A DNA stretch of 32,838 bases from Acidobacteriota bacterium (GTDB taxonomy: Bacteria > Acidobacteriota > Vicinamibacteria > Fen-336): contig QHVP01000062.1 in assembly GCA_003222295.1 (NCBI GenBank), positions 1 through 32,838 of the forward strand, written 5' to 3'. Positions 1 through 7,975 of this stretch are shown here, one piece after another; the first letter of the stretch is position 1; every line of letters starts with the position of its first letter. The notes under the pieces were generated by a model. It had not been told where the DNA came from. It ran no database searches and worked only from the letters and a program-made list of their open reading frames with translations. Position numbers and translations under genes: made by a program.

Positions 1-2
1 GG

Positions 3-671
3 TTCCTCAAGAACGTCATGGGCCTCTGGATCCTCGAACGGTTGCGGAAGAAGTGGGATGAGGAGGGCCTGGCGAGCGGATACGACGCGCTGCTGGGGGC
101 AGCGGCCGCGATCGACCGATCGCCGGGCCTGATCTTCCCCGACGACCCGCGCCTGCTCAACCCGCCGCGCATGACGGCCGCCCTCGCCGAGCAGATGCGC
201 GAGACCGGCCAGGCCGCGCCCACGGCGCCTGCGGCGATGGCCAGGGTGGTGCTGGACTCGCTGGCCTTGCGCTATGCCTCGGTGGTACGAACGATCGAGG
301 TGCTGACCGGCCAGACGATCGCCGGCGTGCAGATCGTGGGCGGGGGCGGCCGCAACGACTACCTCAACCAGGCCACCGCCGACGCCACCGGACGGCCGGT
401 GGTGGCCGGTCCCGTCGAAGCCACCGTGATCGGCAACGTGCTGGTACAAGCGGTCACGGCGGGGCGGTTCGCGTCGCTGGCGCACGCGCGGAGGCACGTC
501 GCAGCCACACCCATCAGTGGTGGCCGCAGTGCAGCCACACCCATCAGTGGTGGCCGCAGTGCGGACCGGATCCAGCCGCGCCGGTTCGAGCCCAGGCCCG
601 CTTCGGCCGGGGACGACATGGCGCGCCGATACCGCGAGCTGGAGGCGCGATACCTGGAGGTCAGAACATGA
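3..671 (+). CDS. Rhamnulokinase-like FGGY-family sugar kinase, C-terminal part (5' truncated by window edge)
   Basis: The reading frame is already open at base 3 and begins FLKNVMGLWILERLRKKW, which matches the conserved block of rhamnulokinases (R/F-L-K-N-x-M-G-L-W). About 222 residues are present. They include the FGGY C-terminal nucleotide-binding segment with the glycine-rich stretch IVGGGGRNDYLNQATADATGRPVVAGPVEAT. Family knowledge: these enzymes phosphorylate L-rhamnulose (or a related ketose) with ATP in the cytoplasm. The N-terminal sugar-binding domain lies outside the window, so the substrate is inferred from similarity only. An exact 30-bp tandem duplication near the C-terminus adds the repeated peptide AATPISGGRS between the usual last helix (RFASLAHARRHV) and the final RFEPRP/RYRELEARY segment. 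The gene ends by overlapping the convergent barrel gene by 11 bp. Confidence 0.8.
   Translation, partial: FLKNVMGLWILERLRKKWDEEGLASGYDALLGAAAAIDRSPGLIFPDDPRLLNPPRMTAALAEQMRETGQAAPTAPAAMARVVLDSLALRYASVVRTIEVLTGQTIAGVQIVGGGGRNDYLNQATADATGRPVVAGPVEATVIGNVLVQAVTAGRFASLAHARRHVAATPISGGRSAATPISGGRSADRIQPRRFEPRPASAGDDMARRYRELEARYLEVRT
501..560. repeat. Exact 30-bp tandem direct repeat, two copies, in frame inside the sugar kinase
   Basis: Bases 501-530 and 531-560 are identical. The unit length is a multiple of three, so the duplication keeps the frame and encodes AATPISGGRS twice. Each unit also contains an imperfect inverted repeat: GCAGCCAC at its start and GTGGCCGC about 11 nt later, with one mismatch. 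It therefore could fold as a small hairpin. Confidence 0.95.
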
Positions 672-3118
672 AGCCGGCGTCGACGTAGAGCCCGGTGCGC
701 TCCTCGCTCGTGGCCACGGCCAGGCTGAGCGTGTTGCGCCGGCTGAGGAACGAGAACCAGACGCCGCCGCCGGCCGCGGTGTGCCACTTGTGCGAGGACT
801 CGCCCTCGAGGAACACGCGGCCGGCGTCGGCCAGCCCGAAGATGCCGAACTCGCCGGGCAGCAGGACCATGAACCGGCCCAGGGCGAGGCGCAGCTCGGC
901 GTTCCCGTAGAGAGAGGCGTCCCCGCCGAACCGCTCCGCCCGCAGCCCGCGCACCGTCGTATGGCCGCCGATGTAGGCGGCCTCGTGGAACGGATAGTCA
1001 CCCCAGACACGCTTGCCCCCGACGCGCAACGCGAGCGTGGGATGAGGAGCGACGGCGGGAGTGAGGTAGGCCGAAGCCTCGCCGTGAACTTCGCCGAACG
1101 TGCTGCGCACGCCCCAGAAGCCCGGGAACGCGCGCGCCTCCGCTTGGACGAGGGCGCCGCGCGTCGGATAGCCGGGGCGGTCGCGATGGTCGAGGGACAG
1201 GCCGAGGCGCCCGCCGACCTGCCCGAAGTCCTCCGTCCCGTACGGCTGCACCGCGCTGATGAGCCGTCCCGCCTCCAACGAGGTCGTCGAGTACTGGACG
1301 ACGGGGCCGACGGTGAGATCGGCGCGGCTCCCGAGGTCGAACACCAGCGCGGGCGCGAACAGGTACTGCTGCTGCTTGACCTTGTGCGCGTCGTCGGAGG
1401 GCAGGCGCAACGTCTCGTTGCCGAGGCCATAGAAGCGCAGGATCTCGATGCCGGAGGCGCGCGCGAAGATCGAGGTGCGCGTGCCGGAATTCTCGTGGCG
1501 GAAATCTCCCTGGTAGTCGAAGCGCACGGCCTGCGCCGTCGTCGCATAGCCGCCGCGCAGCCGCTGATGGGAGGCATACGGATCCTTGCGGAAGCCGTAG
1601 CTCTCCCGCGTCACGCTTGCGCCCAGGAAGAGGCCGAGATCAGGGCCGTAGCTGAGCCAGGGCAGGCTCGTCGTGAGGCCCCCCCAGTCGCGCGGGGGAA
1701 TCCACGGTGCGCGCGGGTTCGTGGGAGGCGGGATGTACGCGCGGCGGTCGAGAGAAGCGTGTTCCGTCACCTTGGTGCAGGACTCGGCATCGGCGACGCG
1801 CACCTCGGGTCCGCCCGTGACTTCGACGGCTTCGCAGCCGGCGTCGCCGATGACGCGCACGGTGATCGGACTCGACGGTCCCTGCGGTGGAAGTAGGGCG
1901 CGGCGCCGGCCGCCGTCTCCGAAACCCTCACCTCGAGGCCGCCGCCGGCCAACCCCGTCAGCTCGACGCGATCGGCACGGTCGGTCGCGTAGACATCCAC
2001 CTTGCCCGCCAGGTGGCGGTAGTAGCGGACCGCTTCCTCGGTCATCGCGTCCCGCCGGGCCTTGAGGCCGGCCAGCAACCGCGCCCCATCGCTCGCCCGG
2101 TACTCCGCCGGCATCCGCGCGACCGCCGCCTGCAGCACGGAGTCGGTCAGACGGCCGCGCAGGTCGCGCGCCACCTCGTCCCACGCGCTCCGGTCCAGCT
2201 CCGTGAGGAGCCGCCGGTCCACCTCCCAGCCGTTGAACGTCACGCCCGCTATCGGGGAGTACTTCGGCCCGAACACCACCAGGCGCGGCTGGCCCTTGCG
2301 GAACATCGAGAGGAAGAGCCCCTCGAAACGCACGAAGGCCTGATCGCGGTCCTCGGGGATGGGCTGCCAGAGCGGCGACGACGGGAGCTTGGCCCAGCGC
2401 CACTGGCCCCGGTGCCGGTCCCAGTCGCCGATGAAGACGTCGAAGAGCCGCGCCTTGAGGAACGCGCGGGCGTCGATGCGGTCGGCGGGCGAGGCCTGCA
2501 GCCGCTTCCAGAGCTCCTCGCCGCTGATGATCTCGGTGGCGCCTTCGAACCCGGGGTTGCCACCGCCGACGGGACGCGGGTAGACCTCGATGGTGCCTAC
2601 GAGGTTCGCGAACACCGGGCGGAACTCGCCCAGGGCGGGATCGTCGGGCATGACGACCATCTCCGCGGTGGCGTGCAGGATGCCCGCCGCCTCGAGGAGC
2701 GGCGGAACGATGACCGCGCCCGCGGGATGGCTCGAAGCGATCTGGTCCTGCACGATGCTGCGGGCCACGCTCTCGCGGAGCTCGGGGGGCAGGACCTCGG
2801 TCGGGTCCTTGTCGAGGCCGCGGAACGTGTAGTCGCGGCCGTCGGCGCCTGCATGGCCAGGCCCTTGGTCTCCTGACCCCCGACGCGGCGAACGGGACGG
2901 AGCCCGCCCGCATAGTGCTGCAGGTCGAGCACCGGCACTTCCACGGGCATGGCCCACAGGTCCCGATAGTCGGCCCCGAAGAGGGCGCGGTGGATCGCGC
3001 CGGCCTGATAGCGCTTGCCGGCCACGACGCGTCGCTTCGGCGGGTCCTCGCCGCGCGCGGCGGGGGCACCGACGGCCACCGTTCCCAGGATCGCCAAGGA
3101 CCACAACACCCGCTGCAT
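661..3118 (-). pseudogene. Broken gene: secreted kinase-like domain fused to a BamA/D15-type outer-membrane barrel
   Basis: One protein can be followed through three frames. The first frame starts at 3118 after GGAGGAG and encodes a signal peptide (MQRVLWSLAILGTVAVGAPAARGE) plus the segment up to ETKGLAMQ. Near 2846-2851 it must shift by one base to continue as GADGRDYTFRGLDKDPTEVLPPELR, as if one G were lost from CAGGGCGCC. The second frame covers about 320 residues with FDVFIGDWDRHRGQWRW and PIPEDRDQAFVRF, which resemble the catalytic and metal-binding loops of atypical (HipA/Fam20-like) kinase folds. Near 1876-1890 the match jumps again, after PYFHR, and about 20 expected residues seem missing. 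The third frame gives about 400 residues of beta-barrel with the surface-antigen signature (YIGGHTTVRGLRAERF) and a terminal Phe. Family knowledge: related proteins join an N-terminal metallophosphatase to this middle domain and barrel; the phosphatase is absent here. Either the gene is decayed or the assembly has errors at two sites. Confidence 0.7.
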
Positions 3119-3182
3119 GAGATCTCCTCCGCCCGAACGGCCAGCGCGGTCGTTTCTATCGCGTTCGGAGGGGCGCGTCCAG

Positions 3183-3635
3183 TTATTCCGCGGGGACCAC
3201 GACGAAATCGCCGCCTTCGGCATGGACGCGGTAGACCGCGTCGAACCCTTCGCCTGCGGTCGGCGGCTGCAGCCGTTTGGAGGTGACGAACACCGCAACG
3301 TCCGGCACGCGACCTTTCCCCACGCGCGACCGGTTGCGGGCGGCGGACTCCCGGGGCGTCGTGTCCAACACATAGGCGACGACGCGCGCGCCCATCTCGC
3401 GGCCGAGAGCGAGGATCGGAGCGCGGTCGGCCACGGTCGGATTCGTGTTGTCGACGACCGCCGAGCGTCCCGCCCGAAGCGCCTTCCGGACCTCGTCGAG
3501 CTGGCGGCGGCTCGCGTCACGCCCGTGGCCGATGACGTCCTTGCTGACGTGCACGTGGGTGGCGGCCAGGCGTGCCTGGAAGAAGCTCGTCTTCCCGGCG
3601 CCGGGCAGTCCGATGAGGATGGCGACCTCGGTCAT
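3183..3635 (-). CDS. Small P-loop kinase, polynucleotide-kinase/zeta-toxin-like AAA ATPase
   Basis: The predicted protein has 150 residues. Walker A GLPGAGKTS lies at residues 9-17. An acidic strand followed by VDNTNPT (61-67) has the pattern seen in T4 polynucleotide kinase-like proteins, and an arginine-rich lid region (ESAARNRSRVGKGRVPDV) follows. The start at 3635 is supported by GGAGGG four bases upstream. It lies 64 bp upstream of the broken kinase-barrel gene on the same strand, so the two could share a promoter. Family knowledge: such single-domain kinases phosphorylate nucleic-acid ends or small molecules. The substrate cannot be read from this sequence, and no antitoxin is adjacent. 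Confidence 0.8.
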   Translation of the reverse strand: MTEVAILIGLPGAGKTSFFQARLAATHVHVSKDVIGHGRDASRRQLDEVRKALRAGRSAVVDNTNPTVADRAPILALGREMGARVVAYVLDTTPRESAARNRSRVGKGRVPDVAVFVTSKRLQPPTAGEGFDAVYRVHAEGGDFVVVPAE

Positions 3636-3745
3636 GACCCTCCTTCCATCTTCCCCCGAGCGAGCGGCGCCACTGCGGCCACCAGCGCGGTGTGTGGCTG
3701 CGCGTGATTTGACCTGGACCGGCCACGCGGTGTACCACGCGCGGC

Positions 3746-4654
3746 ATGAAAGCGATCCTCTTCGTCATGCTGGCCGCGCTGACCGCCGCCTACCTGGCCG
3801 TGTGGGTGCGCAGCGTGTGGCGGGCCGGAGGACGCGGCCCGTCTGGGGAGGGCGCCCGTCCCGGGCCAGGGAACCTGCTCATCGGGTTCGTGACGAACTT
3901 CTTCGACACGCTCGGCATCGGATCCTTCGCCACGACGACATCGCTCTTCCGCGTGCTGGGGGCCGTACCCGACGAGCTGATCCCGGGCACCCTCAACGTC
4001 GGCCATACCGTGCCTTCGGTGACCCAGGCCTTCATCTACATCGCGATCGTCGCCGTCGCCATGCCGACGCTCGGCGCGATGATCGCGGCCGCGGTGGCCG
4101 GAGCCTGGCTGGGCGCGGGCGTCGTGTCGCGCTGGAGCCGCGCGCGCGTCCAGCGCGGCATGGGCTCGGCGCTGTTGGCGGCGGCCGGCCTCATGCTGAT
4201 GACGCAGCTCGGGCTGGTCCCTCTGGGCGGAGAGGCGGTCGGATTGTCCGGCATCCGCCTGGCAGTGGCGGTCGGCGTCAACTTCGTCCTCGGCGCGCTC
4301 ATGACGCTCGGCATCGGCCTCTACGCGCCGTGCATGATCCTGGTGTCGCTCCTGGGAATGGATCCCAAGGTGGCGTTCCCCATCATGATGGGCTCGTGCG
4401 CGTTCCTCATGCCCGTCGGCTCCGTGCGGTTCATCCGCGAAGGGCGCTACGCCCTTTCCGCCGCCGTCGGCCTGGCCCTGGGTGGACTGCCCGCCGTCCT
4501 GCTGGCCGCGTACGTCGTGCGGTCGCTCCCGCTGGGGGCCGTGCGCTGGCTGGTCATCGTGGTCGTGGTGTACACCGCGGTCGCGCTGCTCCGCGCCGCG
4601 CAGCGTGAGCGGCGCCGGGCCGGCCCCTCCGCCGCCACCGCTCCCGGCCCCTGA
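3746..4654 (+). CDS. TauE/SafE (TSUP) family sulfite/anion exporter-like permease
   Basis: The protein has 302 residues with about eight hydrophobic segments. The first half carries GFVTNFFDTLGIGSFATTTSLFR. The second half carries a related stretch, VNFVLGALMTLGIGLYAPCMILVSLLGMDPKVAFPIMMGS. This two-fold internal repeat with G-N/D-x-x-D/T-L-G-I-G motifs is the hallmark of TSUP permeases. Family knowledge: members move sulfite, sulfoacetate or other small organosulfur anions across the inner membrane; the substrate here is unknown. The start is the first ATG in frame and has no clear ribosome site. It is divergent from the P-loop kinase with a 110-bp gap. Confidence 0.85.
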   Translation: MKAILFVMLAALTAAYLAVWVRSVWRAGGRGPSGEGARPGPGNLLIGFVTNFFDTLGIGSFATTTSLFRVLGAVPDELIPGTLNVGHTVPSVTQAFIYIAIVAVAMPTLGAMIAAAVAGAWLGAGVVSRWSRARVQRGMGSALLAAAGLMLMTQLGLVPLGGEAVGLSGIRLAVAVGVNFVLGALMTLGIGLYAPCMILVSLLGMDPKVAFPIMMGSCAFLMPVGSVRFIREGRYALSAAVGLALGGLPAVLLAAYVVRSLPLGAVRWLVIVVVVYTAVALLRAAQRERRRAGPSAATAPGP

Positions 4655-4764
4655 GGCCGGCGAGCAATCCGCGGTCGTTCCCACCCGCGTCCGAGAAACC
4701 TCACTACGATCGAACAAGGGATACGCGCGGCGCGTCGCCGCGGGCCTCCCGCGAGGACAACGCC

Positions 4765-5232
4765 ATGAAACGACGATTCCTGATCCCCCTTCTCCTGCTG
4801 CCCGCGGCCTGCGGCGGCCCGAAACAGCCGCCGGCGTCCACCGCCTCCGTCCCCCCCCTCACCACGCTGGCGGCGGCGCCGTCCCCCGCCGGCCCCTCGA
4901 TCGTGGTGGAGGTCGTGACGATCGACACCGCGGCTCCGAGCATCACGCTCCGCGAGGGAGAGGTGCCGGCGGGGGCGGCGAAGGCGAGCAATCTCAAGAC
5001 GGGGGACCGCACGCTCCGCGTGGAGCCGTCCGCGGCGGCCAGCCTGAGCGGCGTCAAGCCCGGCATGCGCGTGCGCGTGACCTGCTCCGCGCCGGTACCC
5101 GTGGCGATCGAAGCCTCACCCGCGCCGGGCACGGCATCCCCGCGCATGGCGTCGGCCGCGCCTGCGCAAGGCGCTCTGGCGCGCTGTGACTCGATCGTGG
5201 CGATCGCGCCGCAGGAATCGTTGGCCCCGTAG
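4765..5232 (+). CDS. Small putative lipoprotein of unknown function
   Basis: The protein has 155 residues. It opens MKRRFLIPLLLLPAACGG, a short basic-hydrophobic leader followed by a Cys in a lipobox-like setting (LPAAC; Pro at -3 is not ideal). A Pro/Ala/Ser-rich stretch of about 40 residues follows, as is usual for lipoprotein linkers. The central part (IVVEVVTIDTAAPSITLREGEVPAGA...LRVEPSAAASLSGVKPGMRVRVTC) alternates like a small beta-barrel or OB-like fold. The ribosome site GAGGA lies 7 nt before the ATG. I do not recognise the family. It converges on the cyclic-nucleotide-binding gene that ends at 5310. Confidence 0.65.
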   Translation: MKRRFLIPLLLLPAACGGPKQPPASTASVPPLTTLAAAPSPAGPSIVVEVVTIDTAAPSITLREGEVPAGAAKASNLKTGDRTLRVEPSAAASLSGVKPGMRVRVTCSAPVPVAIEASPAPGTASPRMASAAPAQGALARCDSIVAIAPQESLAP

Positions 5233-5309
5233 CCGGCGTTCGTAACTCGACGACCCACCTGGCCACAAGCGCCTTATCCGCTAACCGGGTGAATCGTTCT
5301 GTTCGTCCG

Positions 5310-6731
5310 TCAGCTTTTTTTCGCCATGCGCTGGTTCGCGAACTCCTGAAGGACGTCCCAGACGTGGGGGTGCGTCTGGGTGATGGCGTCCAGCGTCGGC
5401 CGGTCCAGCTCCAGGAGCTCGGAGTGCTCGGTGGCCACGATGGTCGCGGTGCGCGGCTTGCCGGTGAGGATCGAGCCCTCGCCGAAGAACGCGCCCTCCT
5501 CCAGCTCGGCGATCGGGACCTGCTTGCCGTCGCGCTTGACGAAGGCCTTCACCGCTCCCGACGTGAGCATGTAGAGGCTGTTGCCGGGCTCGCCTTCGCG
5601 CAGGATCACCTTGCCGCGCTCGAAGGTCAGGAGCTTGAGGCCGGCGATCACGGCCACCAGCTCTTCCACCGAGAAGTCCTTGAACAGCGGGCTCACCACG
5701 ATCTGCGCGCCCCCGCTGGGCGCGGCCCCGTCGCCGTCCGGCACCTGCTCGCTCGGACCCGGGAACGCATTCTCGAGGACCGAGAACGGCTCGTCCGCGA
5801 ACCGGCTGTCGGACATTGGATCCGACACGGGCTCCTCTTCCGTCGCGGGCTCGGCTTCGAGGACGGCCTCCACGGACTCGAACTCGCCCGTGAACAGGTC
5901 CTGGTCCACGACCGGTTCGGCGAGCTCCGGTATGGGAGCGGGAGCGGCGGCAGGGGTGGGGAGAGGTTCCACCTCGACCAGCGGCAGGGTCTCCGGCTCG
6001 AGCCCGAGGTCCAAGGGCCCCTCTTCGACCACGGGCGTGGCATCGACGCCGAGGTCGAGCTCGACGACCGGCTCCACGGGCGCGGGCGACGGCGTCGCCT
6101 CGATGATCGGGCTCACCGACCCCGACAAGTCCAGCAAGGGAGCGGCCTCCAGCTCGAGCTCCGGCTCGGCGGCAACCGGGGGAGGCACGGGTGCGACGCG
6201 CGCCGGTGGAGGAGCGGGTGCGCGTGCGGGCGCGGGCGGCGGAGCGGCGGGTGGGGGCGGCTCGGGCGCGACGACGCGGGGGGCGGGAACGGGCACGGGG
6301 ACGGACTCCCTGGCGCTCGGCGGCGGCTCGAAGCCGATTTCCTCCATGCCGAGCTCGAGCGCGCCCCCCGAGGGCGGGGTCCCGACCACGGTGGCCAGCC
6401 GCTGCTTGTCCTGGATGAGGGTCGCGAGGCGGGAATCGATGTCGCGCCGGCCGGGGTCGATCCTCTGGACCTTCTTGAGGATGGAGATGGCCTTGGCCGC
6501 GAAGCCGTCCTTGGCGAACTCGTCCGCGAGGGGAAGGAGGATGGTGACCGCCTCCTTGTTCTTGCCCGCGGACACGAGGACGTCCGCGAGCTGCAGCCGC
6601 AGCCGCGGATCGTTGCGCTGGGTCTGGAGCTGCTCGCGGATGACCTCGATGGCCCGGGTGTAGTTCTTCTTGGCGATGAGGGCGCCGACGTCCTCGCCTT
6701 TGCCCTGCCCGCTGAAGCGCCCCAACACCAT
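5310..6731 (-). CDS. TPR-like / disordered linker / cyclic-nucleotide-binding domain protein
   Basis: The protein has 473 residues in three parts. Residues about 12-115 form TPR-like helical repeats (NYTRAIEVIREQL, DPRLRLQLADVLVSAGKNKEAV, AKAISILKKVQRIDPGRRDI). Residues about 140-345 are a Pro/Ala/Glu-rich linker, probably disordered, with recurring LDLG-type acidic motifs. Residues about 345-470 are a cNMP-binding domain (GEPGNSLYMLTSGAVKAFVKRDGK and the phosphate-binding cassette FFGEGSILTGKPRTATI, keeping Gly-Glu and Arg). There is no HTH or enzymatic output domain, unlike CRP/FNR regulators. Inference: a cytoplasmic receptor or adaptor that responds to a cyclic nucleotide through protein contacts. 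AGGAGG lies 11 nt before the ATG. It follows the P1-peptidase gene by 72 bp and is a longer paralogue of the protein at 10785-11618. Confidence 0.85.
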   Translation of the reverse strand: MVLGRFSGQGKGEDVGALIAKKNYTRAIEVIREQLQTQRNDPRLRLQLADVLVSAGKNKEAVTILLPLADEFAKDGFAAKAISILKKVQRIDPGRRDIDSRLATLIQDKQRLATVVGTPPSGGALELGMEEIGFEPPPSARESVPVPVPAPRVVAPEPPPPAAPPPAPARAPAPPPARVAPVPPPVAAEPELELEAAPLLDLSGSVSPIIEATPSPAPVEPVVELDLGVDATPVVEEGPLDLGLEPETLPLVEVEPLPTPAAAPAPIPELAEPVVDQDLFTGEFESVEAVLEAEPATEEEPVSDPMSDSRFADEPFSVLENAFPGPSEQVPDGDGAAPSGGAQIVVSPLFKDFSVEELVAVIAGLKLLTFERGKVILREGEPGNSLYMLTSGAVKAFVKRDGKQVPIAELEEGAFFGEGSILTGKPRTATIVATEHSELLELDRPTLDAITQTHPHVWDVLQEFANQRMAKKS

Positions 6732-6803
6732 CTGTGGTCAGACCTCCTCGCGCCCGGGCGCGTCGCGCCAATCAGGCGAGATTACGGTCCCGGGTCACCG
6801 CTG

Positions 6804-7958
6804 TCAAAAAGAGGCGGGACGACCGTAGCGGCGCAGCACGTCGACCACGCGGCCTATGGGCAGGGCCTCGGCGGTGCCGAGTGCGCTGGTCACGGGCGTG
6901 GCGCGCAGGAGCGAGTTGTAGACGGCCTCCTCGGTGGCTTCGAGCGCGGCCTGGAACAGGGGCGAGGTGGCCTCGGAGAGGAGGAGGGCGCGTCCGCGGG
7001 CCGGGGTGGAGAAGGCGATCGCGTAATCCCCGCTGCCGTGCTCGTACGAGGATCCCGTCCGGGCCAGTCCAAAGATGGCGCGCGCGGCCAGGCGCTCGAG
7101 GTCGCGCGCCGAGAGGGGGGCGTCGGTGGCGACCACGATCATGCAGGATCCACCGGCGAGGTTGGGGGTCCCTCCTCTTGCCTCCGCGACGACGGGACCG
7201 AAGGCGTAGCGGCCGAGGGCGCGCCCCACCGGCGCTCCGTCCATCGTCAGCACGCCGCCAAAGTTCGTCTGCACGAGGACGCCCAGCGTATGCGCGCCGT
7301 AGGGCGCGGGCAGGACGCGCGAGGCCGTCCCGATGCCGCCCTTCCATCCGAAACACCGCGTACCGGTGCCCGCGCCCACCGAGCCCTCGGCCACCGGCCC
7401 CTCGGTGGCGGCACGGATGGCGGCGCGCACGTCGTTGGGCCGGACTCGTAGCGCGCGGATATCGCTGAGCCCGCCGTCGTTGGTCTCGCCCACGACGGCG
7501 TTGACGCTACGCACGTCCTCGTTGCCGTTCCAGGAGAGCACCTCCGCCACCACGCCCTCGACGGCCGCGCCGACCCCCAGCGTGTTGGTGAGCACGATGG
7601 GCGTCTCGATGGTGCCGAGCTCGTGGACCTGCGTCGCCCCCGCGAGCTTGCCGAAGGCGTTGCCGACGAAGACGCCGCCCGCGACCTTGTCGCGGAAGAC
7701 GTTGCCGGGGTGAGGGAGGATGGCGGTCACGCCCGTGCGGATGCGGTCGCCCTCGACGATCGTGAGGTGGCCGACACGGACCCCGGCGACGTCGGTGATC
7801 GCGTCGAGGGCGCCGGGCGGAAAGACGCCCGGGGCCAGGCCGATGTCACGGGCCCGGGGGCGGCCCTCCGGCCCGGCGGCGGTGATCACGGGCAGTGTGG
7901 TCACCGTGGCCACCGCGAAGCTGACGGCGGCCGCGGCTCCGACCAGCGTGCGTGTCAT
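6804..7958 (-). CDS. P1-family (S58, DmpA-like) self-processing aminopeptidase/amidohydrolase
   Basis: The protein has 384 residues. Hallmarks of the DmpA/ornithine-acetyltransferase fold are present: ITDVAGVRVGHLTI near residues 54-67, GVTAILPHPGN, GVFVGNAFGKLAG, ETPIVLTNTLGVG, NDGGLSDIR, and GAGTGTRCFGWKGGIGTASR. The conserved autocleavage region reads NLAGGSCMIVVATDAPLS, so Ser271 is the likely nucleophile and new N-terminus after processing into alpha and beta chains. Family knowledge: members are D-aminopeptidases, beta-aminopeptidases or aminohexanoate-oligomer hydrolases. A hydrophobic leader of about 25 residues (LVGAAAAVSFAVATVTTLPVITAA) suggests export. GGAGGT lies 5 nt before the ATG. 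The gene starts 17 bp after ligD ends, so the two are probably cotranscribed. Confidence 0.88.
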   Translation of the reverse strand: MTRTLVGAAAAVSFAVATVTTLPVITAAGPEGRPRARDIGLAPGVFPPGALDAITDVAGVRVGHLTIVEGDRIRTGVTAILPHPGNVFRDKVAGGVFVGNAFGKLAGATQVHELGTIETPIVLTNTLGVGAAVEGVVAEVLSWNGNEDVRSVNAVVGETNDGGLSDIRALRVRPNDVRAAIRAATEGPVAEGSVGAGTGTRCFGWKGGIGTASRVLPAPYGAHTLGVLVQTNFGGVLTMDGAPVGRALGRYAFGPVVAEARGGTPNLAGGSCMIVVATDAPLSARDLERLAARAIFGLARTGSSYEHGSGDYAIAFSTPARGRALLLSEATSPLFQAALEATEEAVYNSLLRATPVTSALGTAEALPIGRVVDVLRRYGRPASF

Positions 7959-7975
7959 GGCCGACCTCCTTCCGG

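Noticed and set aside
501-560. CRISPR-like or phase-variation repeat
   Set aside because: There are only two adjacent copies with no spacer, and a 30-bp unit keeps the frame, so it would not switch expression on and off.
517-1896. 459-residue plus-strand frame across the end of the sugar kinase and opposite the barrel
   Set aside because: Its composition is that of an antisense shadow, and the minus strand shows clear barrel homology with a terminal Phe.
3183-3635. Toxin-antitoxin reading of the P-loop kinase (zeta-like)
   Set aside because: No antitoxin-like partner lies next to it, and such kinases are common outside toxin systems.
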